The notes beneath the pieces were generated by a model. That model was not told the origin of the DNA. It did no database searches and saw nothing but the letters and a program-made list of their open reading frames with translations. A stretch of 58,546 nt of DNA from Mesotaenium endlicherianum (Eukaryota; Streptophyta; Zygnematophyceae; Zygnematales; Mesotaeniaceae). The first letter of the stretch is position 1, and every line of letters starts with the position of its first letter. Positions 1 to 11,631 of the stretch are shown piece by piece. The stretch is from positions 106,820 through 165,365 of the forward strand of contig WELA01001229.1 of the NCBI GenBank assembly GCA_009602735.1, given 5' to 3'. The translations under genes were made by a program, and so were the position numbers.

Positions 1-1299
1 ACCTCTACCTCTAGACTGAATAGCATTGTACTCATACTCATATTCATCACCCTGATTATCCTCAGCCTGGTCTCCTTCAACTGCATTGTAGGAACCGTGG
101 GGCTTTTTGACAATCTTAGACACCAAAGCGTTACTCTGGCGCTTGTGATTGAACTGCTGTTGATCCCAGGCGTCAGCATCCTGGATCAAGTCAGCCAGTT
201 TCTCATACTTTTTCTCAGCAAAATGACCAGAGACCTCGGATTTCAAGCCATACCTGAAGTATGCTATCCTATACCGTTCTGGCAAATCAGGCTGCTTCAT
301 CATGTTCTCTTGGAACTTTTGAGCAAACTCAGCAATTGAAGTGGTCTGCTTCAGCGTCAGGGAGATCATCGCATAGATAGCTTTCTCCTGCTGGTTGATG
401 ACATCAAATTTCTCATGCAACTTCTCGACAAACTCTACCCACGTAGGGTCACCGAGTTGCCGAGCCTTACGCTCTCCTTTCCAGTAAAGCCACGAGTCTG
501 CGGCACTGACTTTCATTAGCGCACCGACGTGCCTGACCTTCTCGTGATCTTGCAGCTCTGGGTAGTTCTCCAGCCACTGCTCAACATCCGCGAAAAACTT
601 AAACAGGTAATATTTTCTGTTTCCCTCAGGATCATATTCCTGGGGAGGTTTCGGCTTGGGCTTACTAGGCCCTCGGCCACCACCACTAGTGGTTTGAGAC
701 CCCAGTTGGTCTCTGTCCCGCAGTGGGGACATTATGATTCTTTTGTCCTCCTGTTGGGACTGATACATGGTCGCCATTTGCGACTGCATCTGAACGGACA
801 ATGCTCCCAAGTCTACACTCTGGGGTGGTAGATTAGCAAATGCAATAGCAGCATTGACCTCTACTCGCTGAGTAGTGTCCTCAACAGTCCCTCTCGCTCT
901 TGCAGCTGCAATTCTCGCCGCATTCAGCCGGTCACGTATTTGACCTAGGGTTACATTGAGTTGTACAGCAGGGGGTGGGTTAAGAACATTGGCCCTTGAT
1001 GCCATGAGTTCCTCGACAATGCGCTTGTCAGCTGGCTGTCTTTCCCTCCTTTTTGTATCTTCAGCGGCCTTTGCTCCTTGTTCAGCTTCTAGCCTGGCTC
1101 TCTCCTCCTCAGCTTGCTGAGCTGCGACTGCGGCAATAGCAGCTGCCTCATCTGCAGCCTCCCTACCTGCAGTATCCGCTATCGCTTCCGAATAGGTACG
1201 GTTTCCCGCTACATGGCTTTCCGCCTGGTTTTCGACATTCTCGTTGACCTGGTTCTCCATGTCTCGGGAGTTGCTAGTTTGAGACCTTGTCCTTACCAT
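1..1299 (-). CDS. Family 1 gag (partial, no stop before window edge)
   Basis: Capsid/nucleocapsid polyprotein of a Ty3/gypsy chromovirus. It would form the cytoplasmic virus-like particle that packages element RNA. The reverse strand is open for 433 codons from the ATG at 1299, starting MVRTRSQTSN as in copies B and D. The first ~130 residues are rich in Ala, Glu and Arg and probably helical. A retrotransposon gag core follows, with the hallmark W-L-E-N-Y and later E-F-A-Q-K-F. The CCHC zinc knuckle seen in copy D would lie beyond position 1. I found no internal stop, so this copy is less decayed than copy B. The start codon ATG-GTAAGG also resembles a splice donor. Confidence 0.88.
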   Translation of the reverse strand, partial: MVRTRSQTSNSRDMENQVNENVENQAESHVAGNRTYSEAIADTAGREAADEAAAIAAVAAQQAEEERARLEAEQGAKAAEDTKRRERQPADKRIVEELMASRANVLNPPPAVQLNVTLGQIRDRLNAARIAAARARGTVEDTTQRVEVNAAIAFANLPPQSVDLGALSVQMQSQMATMYQSQQEDKRIIMSPLRDRDQLGSQTTSGGGRGPSKPKPKPPQEYDPEGNRKYYLFKFFADVEQWLENYPELQDHEKVRHVGALMKVSAADSWLYWKGERKARQLGDPTWVEFVEKLHEKFDVINQQEKAIYAMISLTLKQTTSIAEFAQKFQENMMKQPDLPERYRIAYFRYGLKSEVSGHFAEKKYEKLADLIQDADAWDQQQFNHKRQSNALVSKIVKKPHGSYNAVEGDQAEDNQGDEYEYEYNAIQSRGRG

Positions 1300-1333
1300 A
1301 CAAAGAAGACTGTGATAACTGCTCCAATACCAC

Positions 1334-1985
1334 TGAAATGAATCGACTTACCAAATAGGCAATTTAACAATTAATAAAGATCTTTATATCAGCAAGTAAT
1401 CTTTATGGTAATTCCGTTAACTGGTTTAACGGCAAAGGACAACACACTAGCAGTGAATAATACTCGTCAGTCAAATGCGAGTAAACTAGCATCAATAATG
1501 CAAATCAGTAAACTCATACATAAGCAAGGTTAGAAGACAGTGCGTATCAATGGCTTCTCGCCTTGGATTCAGATCTCTCTCAGTAAGCTGTACAAGAGAG
1601 TTGGCCTCGTTTCCGAATGCCGAACTCGAGAGCAATGCCTAGCATATGTACATGGAATGAGTTTACTGTTCAACGGTCAGTGCGATGGCACCGCCTACCC
1701 GGGAGTTAACCACGTTGGTAGGACCTCGGTTAACCAAATCCACCGCCATCTCCCATCATCCCGAATCGCCATCCATCATAGGGATGTCATTTGGCGATTC
1801 ATCTAGCATACCACACTTAGATGCATCTCGAGGCAGTTCGCTGCTACCGAGTACGGAAGTCAGCTGGCTGTCAAAGAATGTGTCAGCAAGCTGACTTAAG
1901 TTGACTTCAGCCTGTTGCTTTCGGCCGAGTCATTAAATTGATATTAGATATGAAGTCCAGCAGACTGATTATTAACTAGAGTTCA
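1334..1985 (-). repeat. Family 1 LTR (5' LTR of copy C, outer end truncated)
   Basis: It starts with TGAAATGAATC directly beside the primer binding site, like the other family 1 LTRs, and matches them until ...AGAGTTCA at 1985. The last ~80 bp, normally ending GATTCATTACA, are replaced by the start of another LTR. Confidence 0.88.
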
Positions 1986-2705
1986 TGAAATGAATCGACT
2001 TACCCAATTGGCGATTAACAATTAATAAAGATCTTTATATAAGCAAGTAATCTTTATGGTATTTTCCGTTAACTGGTTTAACGGCAAAGGACAACACACT
2101 AGCAGTGAATAATACTCGTCAGTCAAATGAGAGTAAACTAGCATTAATAATGCAAATCAGTAAACTCATACATAAGCAAGGTTAGAAGACAGTGCGTATC
2201 AATGGCTTCTCGCCTTGGATTCAGATCTCTCTCAGTAAGCTGTACAAGAGAGTTGGCCTCGTGTCCGAATGCCGAACCCGAGAGCAATGCCTAGCGTATG
2301 TACATGGAATGAGTTTACTGTTCAACGGTCAGTGCGATGGCACCGCCTACCCGGGAGTTAACCACGTTGGTAGGACCTCGGTTAACCAAATCCACCGCCA
2401 TCTCCCATCATCCCGAATAGCCCTCCATCATGGGGACGTCATCTGGCCATTCATCTAGCAGGTGGTACTTAGATGCATATCAAGGCAGTTCGCTGCTACC
2501 GAGCACGGAAGTCAACTGGCTGTCAAAGAATGGGTCAGCAAGCTGACTTATATGGGTTTCAGCTTGCTGCTTCCGGCTGAGTCATTAAACTGATAATTAT
2601 GTAAAGTCCAGCAGACTGACTATTAACTAAAGTTCAGCAAGCTGAACTTAATTAACTATTATATTTAAATGAATATTCTATCCACTAATATACTGATTCA
2701 TTACA
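1986..2705 (-). repeat. Family 1 LTR, complete (solo or rearranged)
   Basis: A complete 720-bp LTR from TGAAATGAATC to GATTCATTACA, with the usual imperfect terminal inverted repeat. Its flanks do not form a target-site duplication (GTTCA on the left, CAAAT on the right). The left neighbour is a truncated LTR in the same orientation and the right neighbour is a + strand ORF3 fragment. It is therefore not a simple solo LTR; recombination between elements or a misjoin could explain it. Confidence 0.85.
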
Positions 2706-3396
2706 CAAATGGGCAAGTAAGCAAGGGGAGAAAGACATGTATGCGGTCAGGACCCAGCAACCCCCACCTGTACCCAAAAGGGGGAGGTCAGCAGAATACT
2801 CTTTTTTTGGGAACGGCTGGAGGAGATGACCAAAGAGACTCCAGAAGTCTCAGAGGAACAGGAGGACAAATAGGAGGAAGGCGCCGGAGAGGGATCTAGT
2901 CCTGTTGAGGCACAGACCCCTGCTGCATCCCCCACTCTACAGCAGACTGGAAGAGCCTTTGCACAGGCAAACTCTGCAGCAGCTTGGGGATACCAGCCCA
3001 CCAAGAGACCCAGATCTCCAGTGGCTAGGGAGTTTCAGCAGGACGAGTCCCACCCCAGGAGGTGAGACTCGATCAGATAGAGCAGACAGAACGGCTGCCA
3101 AGAAGGCAACCAGAGGGCAGCCAGCATCCCCCTCTCATAGAGGGCATGTACCCTTAGCCCATGTCATGCAGCACCCCTCCGGTATGCCAGTATATGTCCT
3201 TGTCAGTTTGAGAGCTGCACAAGAGAGAGCAGTCTTCATCGACATGCAGACTGTGCAAGAGCAGGATGCCCAATTGCTGCGTTCACCGCTTGGTTCACCC
3301 TGGTCTGAGCCCCCAAGTTTTAGGAGGCCATCAGACAGGAGAAGGAGATCCAGTTCCAGGTCTCGCTTCCCAGAAGATAGAGCCCCTGGTACTTAG
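2706..3396 (+). pseudogene. Family 1 ORF3 fragment (copy A, C-terminal part)
   Basis: The 3' part of the extra family 1 reading frame, forward strand. It begins in mid-protein at KWASKQGEKD, matching copy B at 12380-12420, then shifts frame near 2798-2810 and carries stops in the acidic segment. From about 2905 a 163-codon frame stays open to the TAG at 3394-3396. It contains the conserved QHPSGMPVYV motif and ends in an Arg/Ser-rich tail before RAPGT. The N-terminal coiled coil is absent because an LTR lies there. It is non-functional, but useful as a third ORF3 lineage next to copies B and D. Confidence 0.82.
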
Positions 3397-3508
3397 TATG
3401 CTGTTGTCTTTGTTTTAAAATCAGTTGATTGTGTTTCATGTGTGTTACCCTGTTGTAAATAATAGTAGGAAGTATTGTCGAGTCGACAACAATATAAGTT
3501 GGAGGGAT
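3397..3508 (+). other. ORF3-to-LTR spacer with polypurine tract (copy A)
   Basis: A short non-coding spacer ending in AAGTTGGAGGG (3496-3506) directly before the LTR start TGTAATGAATC at 3509. Position and composition fit the polypurine tract that primes plus-strand DNA synthesis. The same string lies beside the 3' LTR of copy D (520-530 of 39xxx, i.e. 39520-39530, reverse) and, with one change, copy B (11634-11644). Confidence 0.8.
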
Positions 3509-3752
3509 TGTAATGAATCGGTATATTGGATAGATATAGTATTAATTTAAATATAATACTTAATTGAGTTCAGCCTGCTGAACTTTAGTTAATAGTAAGT
3601 CTGCTGGATATTTGATACTTAGTTAAATGACTCAGCCAAGAGCAGCAGGCTGAAGTCAATTAGGTCAGCCTGTTGACTTGGGTCAGCTTGCTTACACATT
3701 CTTTGATAGTCAGCTGGCTGCCGTACTCGGCAGCAGCGCACTGCCTAGCTAT

Positions 3753-4254
3753 TGTAGTGATTTAAATTATAATATATTAATTTGCATATATTTTAATGCT
3801 TTTGAATGTATTTGGAGTAGTATTGTGTAGAGTCAAGTGTGAATCGATACTCTAGTGACTTGGTTCATGTCCTTTGAACTCTCTAAGGCATTTTCAAAGT
3901 TGGAGGAAGGACCTAGAAGAACTCCATGCGGCAAAAGTCTAATGTGCCATTTTTAGGTCAATAGGACATGTGTACATTATTCTTGAAAGAGGTGGCAAGT
4001 TTTGGGATGTGTTGGGTGCCAACACATCAGCATGCACCTTCCTAGGATTACTTATGTAGCAAGTATATAAACAAGAGCTAGAACATAGAAAGACAGTCCA
4101 GAAGCTCTCTTATACTTGCCAAATTCCAGAAATATATTAACTTTCAAGAAGCCATCTCTCTTTCAAGAAGCTACGACTTGTGTTCAAAGATCCTTGTCTT
4201 GAATAGATAAAGTATTGTATTCTACTAAGTAATTTATCTATCTGTTTCACTTCA
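3753..4254 (+). repeat. Family 2 5' LTR (copy A)
   Basis: A 502-bp LTR starting TGTAGTGA and ending CACTTCA, where the other family 2 LTRs end CACTACA. A TATA box, TATATAA at 4064-4070, marks the likely core promoter; the transcript start would lie ~25-30 bp downstream. Matches 23736-24238 and, reversed, 39734-40236 and 45911-46414. Confidence 0.92.
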
Positions 4255-4255
4255 A

Positions 4256-4273
4256 TGGTATCAGAGCTAGGCA
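4256..4273 (+). other. Primer binding site, tRNA-iMet type (family 2 copy A)
   Basis: TGGTATCAGAGCTAGGCA starts one base after the LTR. TGGTATCAGAGC is the usual plant LTR-retrotransposon primer site, complementary to the 3' end of initiator methionine tRNA. The other elements here carry TGGTATCGGAGC, one base different. Confidence 0.88.
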
Positions 4274-4291
4274 CTTTGGTAGCACAAGAAG

Positions 4292-5497
4292 ATGGCCGAT
4301 CCTCAAGACCAACAGCAAGTTTTTGAAGGAAACACTTCATCTCCAAAAGACCTTCCTCCAGCGCCGACCAAAGAGCACACTCAAGAAAATCTGCAATAAC
4401 AAGAAGCACCACAAGGAGAAGCACCGTCAAATCTCGTGGCAGCCGCTATAGCAAAGTTGACGCCACCACAAGGAGTTCCCGCAAATGAGTGGGCAGCCTT
4501 CCTAATGACTGTCCACAACCAAGTGGCCTTGGCCACCTATGAAGCAACCGTGCAAGCGTCAAGAGAAGCTATGGCTGCCATGGTAGCCCCTATTGCAAGC
4601 AACGCTCAAGATCCAGCCCCGGCTCAAGCGCCTCCACAAGAGCCTACGAGAGCAAGGAAACTCATCAAGCCCGGCAAACCCGACACTTTCAATCCCCGGA
4701 AAGGAGCCAACCTGAATTTATGGCTCTACCAAGTGGAGACGTACCTCGCATTCCTTGAAGTACTCGAGGAGGACTACGTTCCCTTTGCCGTTACCTTACT
4801 TAGAGGAGCAGCAACATCATGGTGGCGTAACTATCAAGCGGCTATATATCAAGCTATGGCGCACTCTGTGTTCGGCAAAGAGCCCCCACCATCATATGCA
4901 AGATGGGCAGATTTTCGTGAGGCCCTCAAGAACAAATTCATGCGCATCAATGCGGAGAAGATTGCCCGAGGAAAGCTCCACCATCTCAAGCAAACGACGT
5001 CCGTTCAAGAGTATACATCCAGATTTCACGCCCTCATTCTTGAGATCCCCAACATGTCTCTCGAGGAGAAAATTGATCGCTACATCTTTGGCCTCAAGCC
5101 CAAGGTGGCAAAGGAAGAGGAATTACGCAACTTGACGAACTTCTCAAAGATTATTGAAGTAGCTCAAAAGGTGGATACCTTGGATTTCAAGCACTCCTTG
5201 CCTTCATCTTCACGGGCACCGGCGACGCGGGTGTACGCAACCCCTTCCACATCCGAATCTGGACCCACACTCATGGAAATCGGTGTTATTAAAAGGGACC
5301 CCGCAGCTGCCCGGAAGAGTGGAAGACCCTCCAATGACACTTATGATGCAAGAAACCAGTAGGGAGTGAAAGCAAGACTCTCTCGGGCTGAAAAAGAAGC
5401 TCTCATGACGGCTGGACTATGCTTTTATTGCAAGAGAAAGGGCCATCGTGCACTCTCATGCCCCAAAAAGTTGTCCAAAAGCGGACAGCGCCGGTAG
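4292..5497 (+). pseudogene. Family 2 gag (copy A), two internal stops
   Basis: Gag polyprotein starting ATG-GCC (MADPQDQQQ) 36 bp after the LTR. A stop (CAA-TAA) lies near 4395-4398 and another (CAG-TAG) at 5360-5362; the frame then continues through a CCHC zinc knuckle ([14 protein letters not shown]) to TAG at 5495-5497. The conserved core ([10 protein letters not shown], then SFRHALILEI-type helices) is intact. It is 402 codons long; the relative at 44593-45873 is longer because of an internal tandem duplication. Where that relative has the frameshift heptamer A AAA AAC, this copy reads TCC-AAA-AGC, so the signal is lost. Confidence 0.88.
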
Positions 5498-5915
5498 GCC
5501 AGGAGCCTACCACCCCAAGACCCACTTCACGAGAAGGCAACAAGCCAAGTGAGGTGGAGACCCCCGTTGAAGACGACGTTCCTGCCCCAATGAGTTTGAG
5601 AGGTTACCTTGGAGGAGAGAAGGTTCACATCTTGGTGGATAGCGGAGCTCAAGGCAACTTCATGGCTGCAGATTTTGCCACCAAGCACGGTATTACTATG
5701 CGAACTCTTGACCACGACGAGGAGATTATGATGCCCGATGGATTCTCCTATACTACCCCTTCCAAGAAGACGTACCCCTTGGCACTCTCTATCAAGTCCT
5801 TCAAGGATAGAGTAGTGTTCTCCCCCATGCAATTGGGCAAGTACGACGTCATCCTAGGGACGCCTTGGTTGACCAAGCACAATCCCCAAGTTGATTGGAG
5901 GGACGGTACCATCAA

Positions 5916-5979
5916 GATCAAGAACGACATCACTTCAAGAATCTGTNAGATCAAGAATGACATCACTTCAAGAATCTGT
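5916..5979. other. Assembly artefact: single N between near-identical 32-bp copies
   Basis: AGATCAAGAA(C/T)GACATC... occurs directly before and after the N at 5947. Intact family 2 pol has it once. The inserted length keeps the frame. Confidence 0.85.
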
Positions 5980-6954
5980 ATTTTGCGCGCAATGCAGAAT
6001 ATCCAGACCCAAGGCATCAAGAAGCCGGCACGCGAGATACTATTATCTGCCCTCCAACTCAAGAGACTTGTGACGAAGGGACACGAGCTTCTTTTGGCCT
6101 TGATCACGCCAAAAGACATCAAGAAAGACATCGAGAGTCAAGAAGGCAGCCCCATTCCCAAGGAGATACAAGAAGTCTTGGAGGACTACAAAGAAGTATT
6201 CTCTCCGGAATTGCCCAAGGGCCTACCCCTCAAGAGATTCGTAGACCACAAGATAGAGTTGGAGCCAGGAAGCAAACCCATCTCTCGGCCTACGTTTAAG
6301 ATGTCATACACGGAGCTCGACGAAGTCAAGAAGCAAATCAAGGAGCTACTGGAGCATGGCTTTATTCGACCTAGCAAGTCGCCATTTGGAGTCCCGGTGC
6401 TATTTGTCAAGAAAAAGGATGGTACCTTGAGGATGTGTGTGGACTATCGCGCCCTCAACAAGATCATCATCAAGAATCGATACCCGCTGCCGCGCATGGA
6501 TGAGCTCATGGACCGGCTGGTTGGAGCCAAGTACTCACGAAGGTGGACTTGAGAAGCAGGTATCACCAGATTTGCACCGCTAAACCTGACATAGAGAATA
6601 CGACATTCAGGACAAGATATGAACATTTTGAGTTCATGGTCTTGCCATTTGGACTCACCAACGCGCCAGCAACTTTCATGACTATGATGAACACCATAAT
6701 TCAGCCCATGTTGGACAGCCTTGTGGTGGTAATCATCGACGACATCCTTATCTACAGCGAGACCCTTGAAGAGCATGCAAGACCCTTGAAAGAAGTCCTC
6801 GAAGTATTGAAGAAAAACAAGCTATTCGCAAAGGAGTCGAAGTGCGAGTTTGCCAAACAAGAAGTGGAGTTCCTAGGTCTCCACGTGACTGCTGATGGCA
6901 TCAAGATGGACCCCAAGAAGACCATGGTGGTGGAGGAATGGCCAACCCCCACTA

Positions 6955-6991
6955 CCAAGAAAGAACTCCAGTNTACCAAGAAAGAACTCCA
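6955..6991. other. Assembly artefact: single N between near-identical 18-bp copies
   Basis: TACCAAGAAAGAACTCCA occurs on both sides of the N at 6973; the related element has it once. Confidence 0.83.
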
Positions 6992-8938
6992 ATCATTCTT
7001 GAGATTTGCCAATTGGTACAGGAGATTCATCCAGAGCTTCTCGCACATAGCCGCCCCCCTCACGGATCTACTCAAGAAGGACAAGCCATACATGTTTGGA
7101 CCAAAAAAGAGGAGGAAGCGTTCCAATAGTTGAAGCAAAGATTGACGACATCCCCGGTGCTTACACTCCCAAGTCCATATCCAAATTGGCTCTTCCACGT
7201 CATCACCGATGCATCTTTTTATGCAATAGGAGCAATCATGCTTCAAGACCAAGGCAAGGAACTGCAGCCCATTGCCTACAAGTCAAGGAAGCTAAATCCA
7301 GTTCAGCAAAATTATACAATCACGGAGCGAGAGGCGTTGGCGATTATACATCCCTTGAAGGTTTGGCGCTGCTACATTGAAGGACGCAAGGTGCTGGTCA
7401 TTACGGACCACGAGGCGTTGAAGCACCTCCAGACGCAGCCATATCTCTCAAGAAGACAAGCAAGATGGAGCGGATATTTGCAACAATACAACTTCACAAT
7501 TTAGTACCAGGTTGGCAAGACAAACCCGGCTGACCCCCTCTCAAGACTGCAATTAAACGCAGTGATGACATCTCTGACAACAGATCTGGAAGCTCGATTT
7601 TCAGCCGCCTATGAAAGAGACCCTTACAACAAGAATGGAGAAGCGGCCTTGGACCCATACAAGAAGCAAGAAGGCAGTTATTGGGTGAGGCAAGACACGG
7701 GCCAGAGATGTGTTCCTAATGACTTAGACCTCCGGCTCTTGCTTCTACGAGAAGCACCCGACAACCCTCTTGGAGGACACTTGGGAATCCTAAAGACCAC
7801 AGGCGATCTAGCCAGGACTTATTGTTGGCCAGGCATGTCTAAGCAAGTCAGGGAATACTGCAGGGGCTGTGACACATGCCAAAGAATCAAGCCATCATTG
7901 CAAAAGGTGGGAGGATTCCTTCAACCACTACCGATCCATGAAAGACAATGGACGGACATCTCAATGGACCTTATCGTAGACCTGGCCGTGACACCTCGAG
8001 GCCATAATGCAATACTCACGGTGGTGGACAGACTTACCAAGATGGCTCATTTTATTCTCACAACGACTAAGGCTACAGCACCACAACTTGCAAGACTCAT
8101 CTTTGACAACAACTTCCGACTCCATGGACTACCATCGAGAATTGTGTCGGATAGAGATCCAAGATTCACAAGCCATTTTTGGAAAAATCTATTCAAGAAC
8201 TTGGGAACATTGCTAGATATGTCCACTGTCTACCACCCGCAATCAGATGGGCAAACCGAGCATATGAATCGTACCCGAAAGACCTCGCTAAAGGCCTACG
8301 TGTCTATTGTGGAGCAAGATTGGGACATGTACTTGACCCCCCTGGAGTTTGCCTACAACAACACAACGCAGGCCTTTACCCAAGAGTCCCCATTCTTCCT
8401 CAACTATGGCTTCCATCCAACCACGCCGCTAAGCTTCACGGCTGGCCATGATGAAGTACTTGCAGCAAGAGATTTTATGGAGACATTAGAAGCGACCCTT
8501 ACAGCAGCGAAGAAAGCTCTACAACAGGCGCAAGATGCTCAAGCAAGAGTCGCAAACAGGTCCAGAAGAGAAATTACGTACAGAGTGGGTGACAACGTGT
8601 TACTATCATCCACGAATATTTCCCTGAACAACAGGCCTGCCGGCACCAAGTTCTCACCCAAGTATTTGGGACCCTTCAAGATTATCCAGCAAGTCAACCC
8701 TGTTGCTTTCAAGCTAGAACTTCCCCAGACTATGCACATCGACCCCGTATTCCATGCTTCCCTCTTCAAGCCATATGTGCAACCCGACAGCAAGTTCCCA
8801 GGACGTGTGACAACCCCACCAGCCCCAACAATAGTGGATGATCATTTGGAGTACAAAGTGGAAGACATAGTGGCTATGAGAAATTTCAGGAGACAGCAGC
8901 AATACTTGATCAAGTAGAAAGGATATCTAGACTTGGAG

Positions 8939-9675
8939 TGTAAGGTCATAGGTTTATAAAGTGCATTTTTGAGTTTCATGAAAGTATGTTTTGTATAGTA
9001 GTGTAGAATGCATATATGAAATCATTTTGATATAAAGTTCATCGAATTTGGTCAAGTGTTGAGAGAGTTATGGATTTTCGAAGTTTAATTAGCTTTGAGG
9101 TCGGTCGACGACTATTCTTAATTTTGGTGAGCGCGACCGTCGGATTGACCGACAGCGTCGAGCGATCTGGCCCGTTAGAGTGAACTCGAATCTTCACGTA
9201 AGTTCGGCTGACGCGGAGTGCCGACTAGGTCGATTTACCTAGAGGTTTCAGTTTAGCCTAGCGCGTCTAAGATAGAATATTCTAGTAATGTTGATGCATG
9301 TATGTGGACGTCAATTCAGCCCGACACGTCAGATGAGACTGATCTGGCTTACTCACAAATATTCTGGAAGGGACAATTTGACGAACACTTAAGAAAATCC
9401 GTAGCTTCCTCCTAGAGAGGAGCTCTTAGGCAAAAAATTATGAATAGGCATAACTTCTTTGTTTCTTATCAATTTTCACTTCTGTAAATTTCGACGGGTT
9501 TGTAATGACAAGGCCTTTCATCCTACATCATTTGTGAGCACTTTCTTGTTACTCAAAATGTTGAGTATTTCCTTAGCTTTCTTAGTGATATGCCGCTGCA
9601 CTCTTTAGTATGATTGCAACCAGTTTCTTTCCTCGTGAGTCACTATGCTTCCACTAGAGCACTTTGCCCCCTTCA
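8939..9675 (+). repeat. Family 3 5' LTR
   Basis: A 737-bp LTR, TG...CA, closely matching 22028-22762. The TATA region reads TATGAATA at 9439-9446, where the 3' LTR has TATAAATA, so the promoter of this copy looks damaged. The PBS-like TTGTATCGGAGC follows at about 9678-9689. Confidence 0.92.
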
Positions 9676-9713
9676 TCTTGTATCGGAGCTGGGCTAGTTT
9701 GCATATTATATTA

Positions 9714-10476
9714 TGGAGTCGCAGTCGGCAACTGGAGGAGGCAAACATGTCGAGCATGTTGAGCACGTGGAGAGCGTGAATCGCCACCTGTTCATCAATG
9801 GATTTTTGGAGTGAAGAAGTTTATGGAGTATTCTGTGCTCACGCCCGACAGGCAAGTCGCCTTTGTCATAACTTTGTTGCAGAAGAGTGCTGGAGTTTGG
9901 TATGAGTGAGAGGAGCAGCTGTCCGGGATTCCTACTACTGTTGATCAGCTCTTTGAAGGCTTGAAGAGGCAATGCTAACCTATTGCACTCGAGGCTACCG
10001 CACGAGATCTATTGGTGCGCCTTCGTCAACGAGGAAGCGTTCAAGAATATGTATCGCGCTTCAACGAGCTGGTGCTTCAATGTCCATCCATGCATGAGTC
10101 GGAGATGATGGACAAGTTCAAGAGGGGACTCAAGCCAACTGTGGCCAAGGAGGTGGCGCTCAAGGACCCTACCAGTCTTGGAGAAATGATGGCATTAGCA
10201 ACCAGGGTCGACACTGTGGAGCATAGTCAGAGGCAGTGGGGCAGCCACAACTGTGGAGGATATCGACATTTTGGATCTCAAGGGCCAAGCACGAGTGTTC
10301 AAGGTCCAGTTTCTATGGAGTTGGGACTTGTTCAGTACCAGCGCAGGCAGCAAAACTCTAAGCCGAGAGGACCTTGCTATGATTGTAACAAGCTTGGACA
10401 TCTGGCTCGAGACTGTCATGTGAAGGCGAAGCAACCTCAACAGCCGAAAAAGGAGGATGCCAGTAAGTCATTTTGA
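9714..10476 (+). pseudogene. Family 3 gag, degenerate, with CCHC knuckle
   Basis: Starts near the ATG at 9714 (MESQSATGGG) and is broken by stops before 10012. From about 10012 a 154-codon frame is open and carries a gag core (SVQEYVSRFNEL, FKRGLKP) and a CCHC zinc knuckle CYDCNKLGHLARDC near 10375-10415. Gag would bind and package element RNA. The core resembles family 2 gag ([12 protein letters not shown]), so families 2 and 3 are related chromovirus lineages. Confidence 0.8.
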
Positions 10477-10914
10477 GGTGTCTACTGGCGTGAAGACGAG
10501 AACTCACAAGGAGGTTATCCCCAGGAGCCTGCTGAGAAGCAAAGGGCGAGACGTTGACAAGCCTATCATCGTGGAAGGAGTAGTCGACGGCTACAAGGCG
10601 AAGTGTATGGTCGACAGTGGCGCAAGTGCACACTTTGTGCACAAGAAGCTGGTGAAAGAGTGGCAAATCCCTGTGCAGACGCATTATGAGCCTGAGGAGG
10701 CAATTTTGGCGAATGGGCAGAGACTCAAGTGTGGTGCACCTACGGAAGCTAATCACGTGGAAGTAGCGGGGCACCGGAGTAAGGAAGCTATGGAAGCAGG
10801 CAGAGTTAGGTCACCATGAGGTGATATTGAGCCGACCATGGCTGAGGAAAGCCAACCCTCAAGTGCACTGGAGCACAGAACAAGTGAAAGTCCAAGGGCG
10901 TGATAGTCGAATGG
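10457..10914 (+). pseudogene. Family 3 protease domain (5' part of pol), interrupted by copy B
   Basis: Retropepsin-like aspartic protease with the active site VDSGASAHF near 10609-10635. It would cleave the element polyprotein. The frame shifts or stops at 10819, and the following sequence still reads like the protease end (RPWLRKANPQ, then HWS). It is cut at 10914 by copy B, duplicating AATGG, and continues at 20116. Confidence 0.82.
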
Positions 10915-11631
10915 TGAAATGAATCGACTTACCAAATAGGCGATTAACAATCAATAAAGATCTTTAAATCAGCAAGTAATATTTATGGATTTTCCGTTAA
11001 CTGATTAAACGGCAAAAGGACAACACACTCGCAGTGAACAACACTCGTAAATCAAATGCGAGTAAACTAGCATCAATAATGCACTCAGTAAACTCATACA
11101 TAAGCAAGGTTAGAAGACAGTGCGTATCAATAGCTTCTCGCCTTGGATTCAGATCTCTCTCAGTAAGCTGTACAAGAGAGTTGGCCTCGTTTCCGAATGC
11201 CGAACTCAAGAGCAATGCCTAGCATATGTACATGGAATGAGTTTACTGTTCAACGGNAATGGCACCGCCTACCCGGGAGNAGTTAACCACGTTGGTAGGA
11301 CCTCGGTTAACCAAATCCACCGCCATCTCCCATCATCCCGAATAGCCATCCATCATAGGGATTTCATCTGGCCATTCATCTAGCATACCACACTTAGATG
11401 CATATCGAGGCAGTTCGTTGCTACCGAGTACGGAAGTCAGCTGGCTGTCAAAGAATGTGTCAGCAAGCTGACTTAAGCTGACTTCAGCCTGCTGCTTCCG
11501 GCTGAGTCATTAAACTGATATTAAATATAAAGTCCAGCAGATTGATTATTAACTAGAGTTCAGCAGGCTAAACTTATTTAACTCTTACATTTAAATGAAT
11601 ATTATATCAACCAATATACTGATTCATTACA
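10915..11631 (-). repeat. Family 1 3' LTR (copy B)
   Basis: A 717-bp LTR, TGAAATGAATC to GATTCATTACA. It contains single Ns at 11257 and 11280; around 11257 about seven bases found in other copies are missing, probably an assembly artefact. Confidence 0.92.

Larger units (their letters stand above)
1..1985 (-). mobile_element. Family 1 Ty3/gypsy element, copy C (5' part, cut by window edge)
   Basis: This is the 5' end of a reverse-oriented family 1 retrotransposon: a 5' LTR (1334-1985), a tRNA-iMet-type primer binding site (reverse strand TGGTATTGGAGC, 1321-1332) and the first 433 codons of gag, which run off the left edge. The sequence closely matches copy D at 52238-53560. The outer end of the LTR is missing about 80 bp because a second family 1 LTR abuts it at 1986. 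Confidence 0.9.
5498..8933 (+). pseudogene. Family 2 pol (copy A), protease-RT-RNase H-integrase-partial chromodomain, broken
   Basis: Polyprotein in the -1 frame relative to gag. Visible in order: protease with DSGAQG (near 5640), RT with [10 protein letters not shown] and an I-I-D-D-I-L active site (near 6735), RNase H (TDASFYAIGA, near 7210), the integrase zinc finger and D,D,E core (7740-8300), and the start of a chromodomain (8845-8930). Breaks: a duplicated segment around the N at 5947, a frameshift near 6535, another duplicated segment at 6973, a frameshift near 7100-7130, TAG at 7502-7504 and a stop near 8915. The frame is cut at 8933 by the family 3 insertion and resumes at 22763. 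Clearly dead, closely related to 41006-44671. Confidence 0.9.

Noticed and set aside
1540..1806. An 88-codon frame (MRINGFSPW...) repeated at 2192, 11120, 19601, 39003, 53765 and, reversed, 24304
   Set aside because: It lies inside every family 1 LTR, antisense to the element. Its repetition follows from LTR copying. Copy E has lost it and no motif is visible.
4256..4273. tRNA gene at the primer binding sites
   Set aside because: The match is only to the tRNA 3' end, as expected for a primer site; no cloverleaf surrounds it.
4755..5135. Overlapping frames within gag and pol of families 1 and 2
   Set aside because: They are other-frame readings of the real gag or pol, without motifs or supporting starts.
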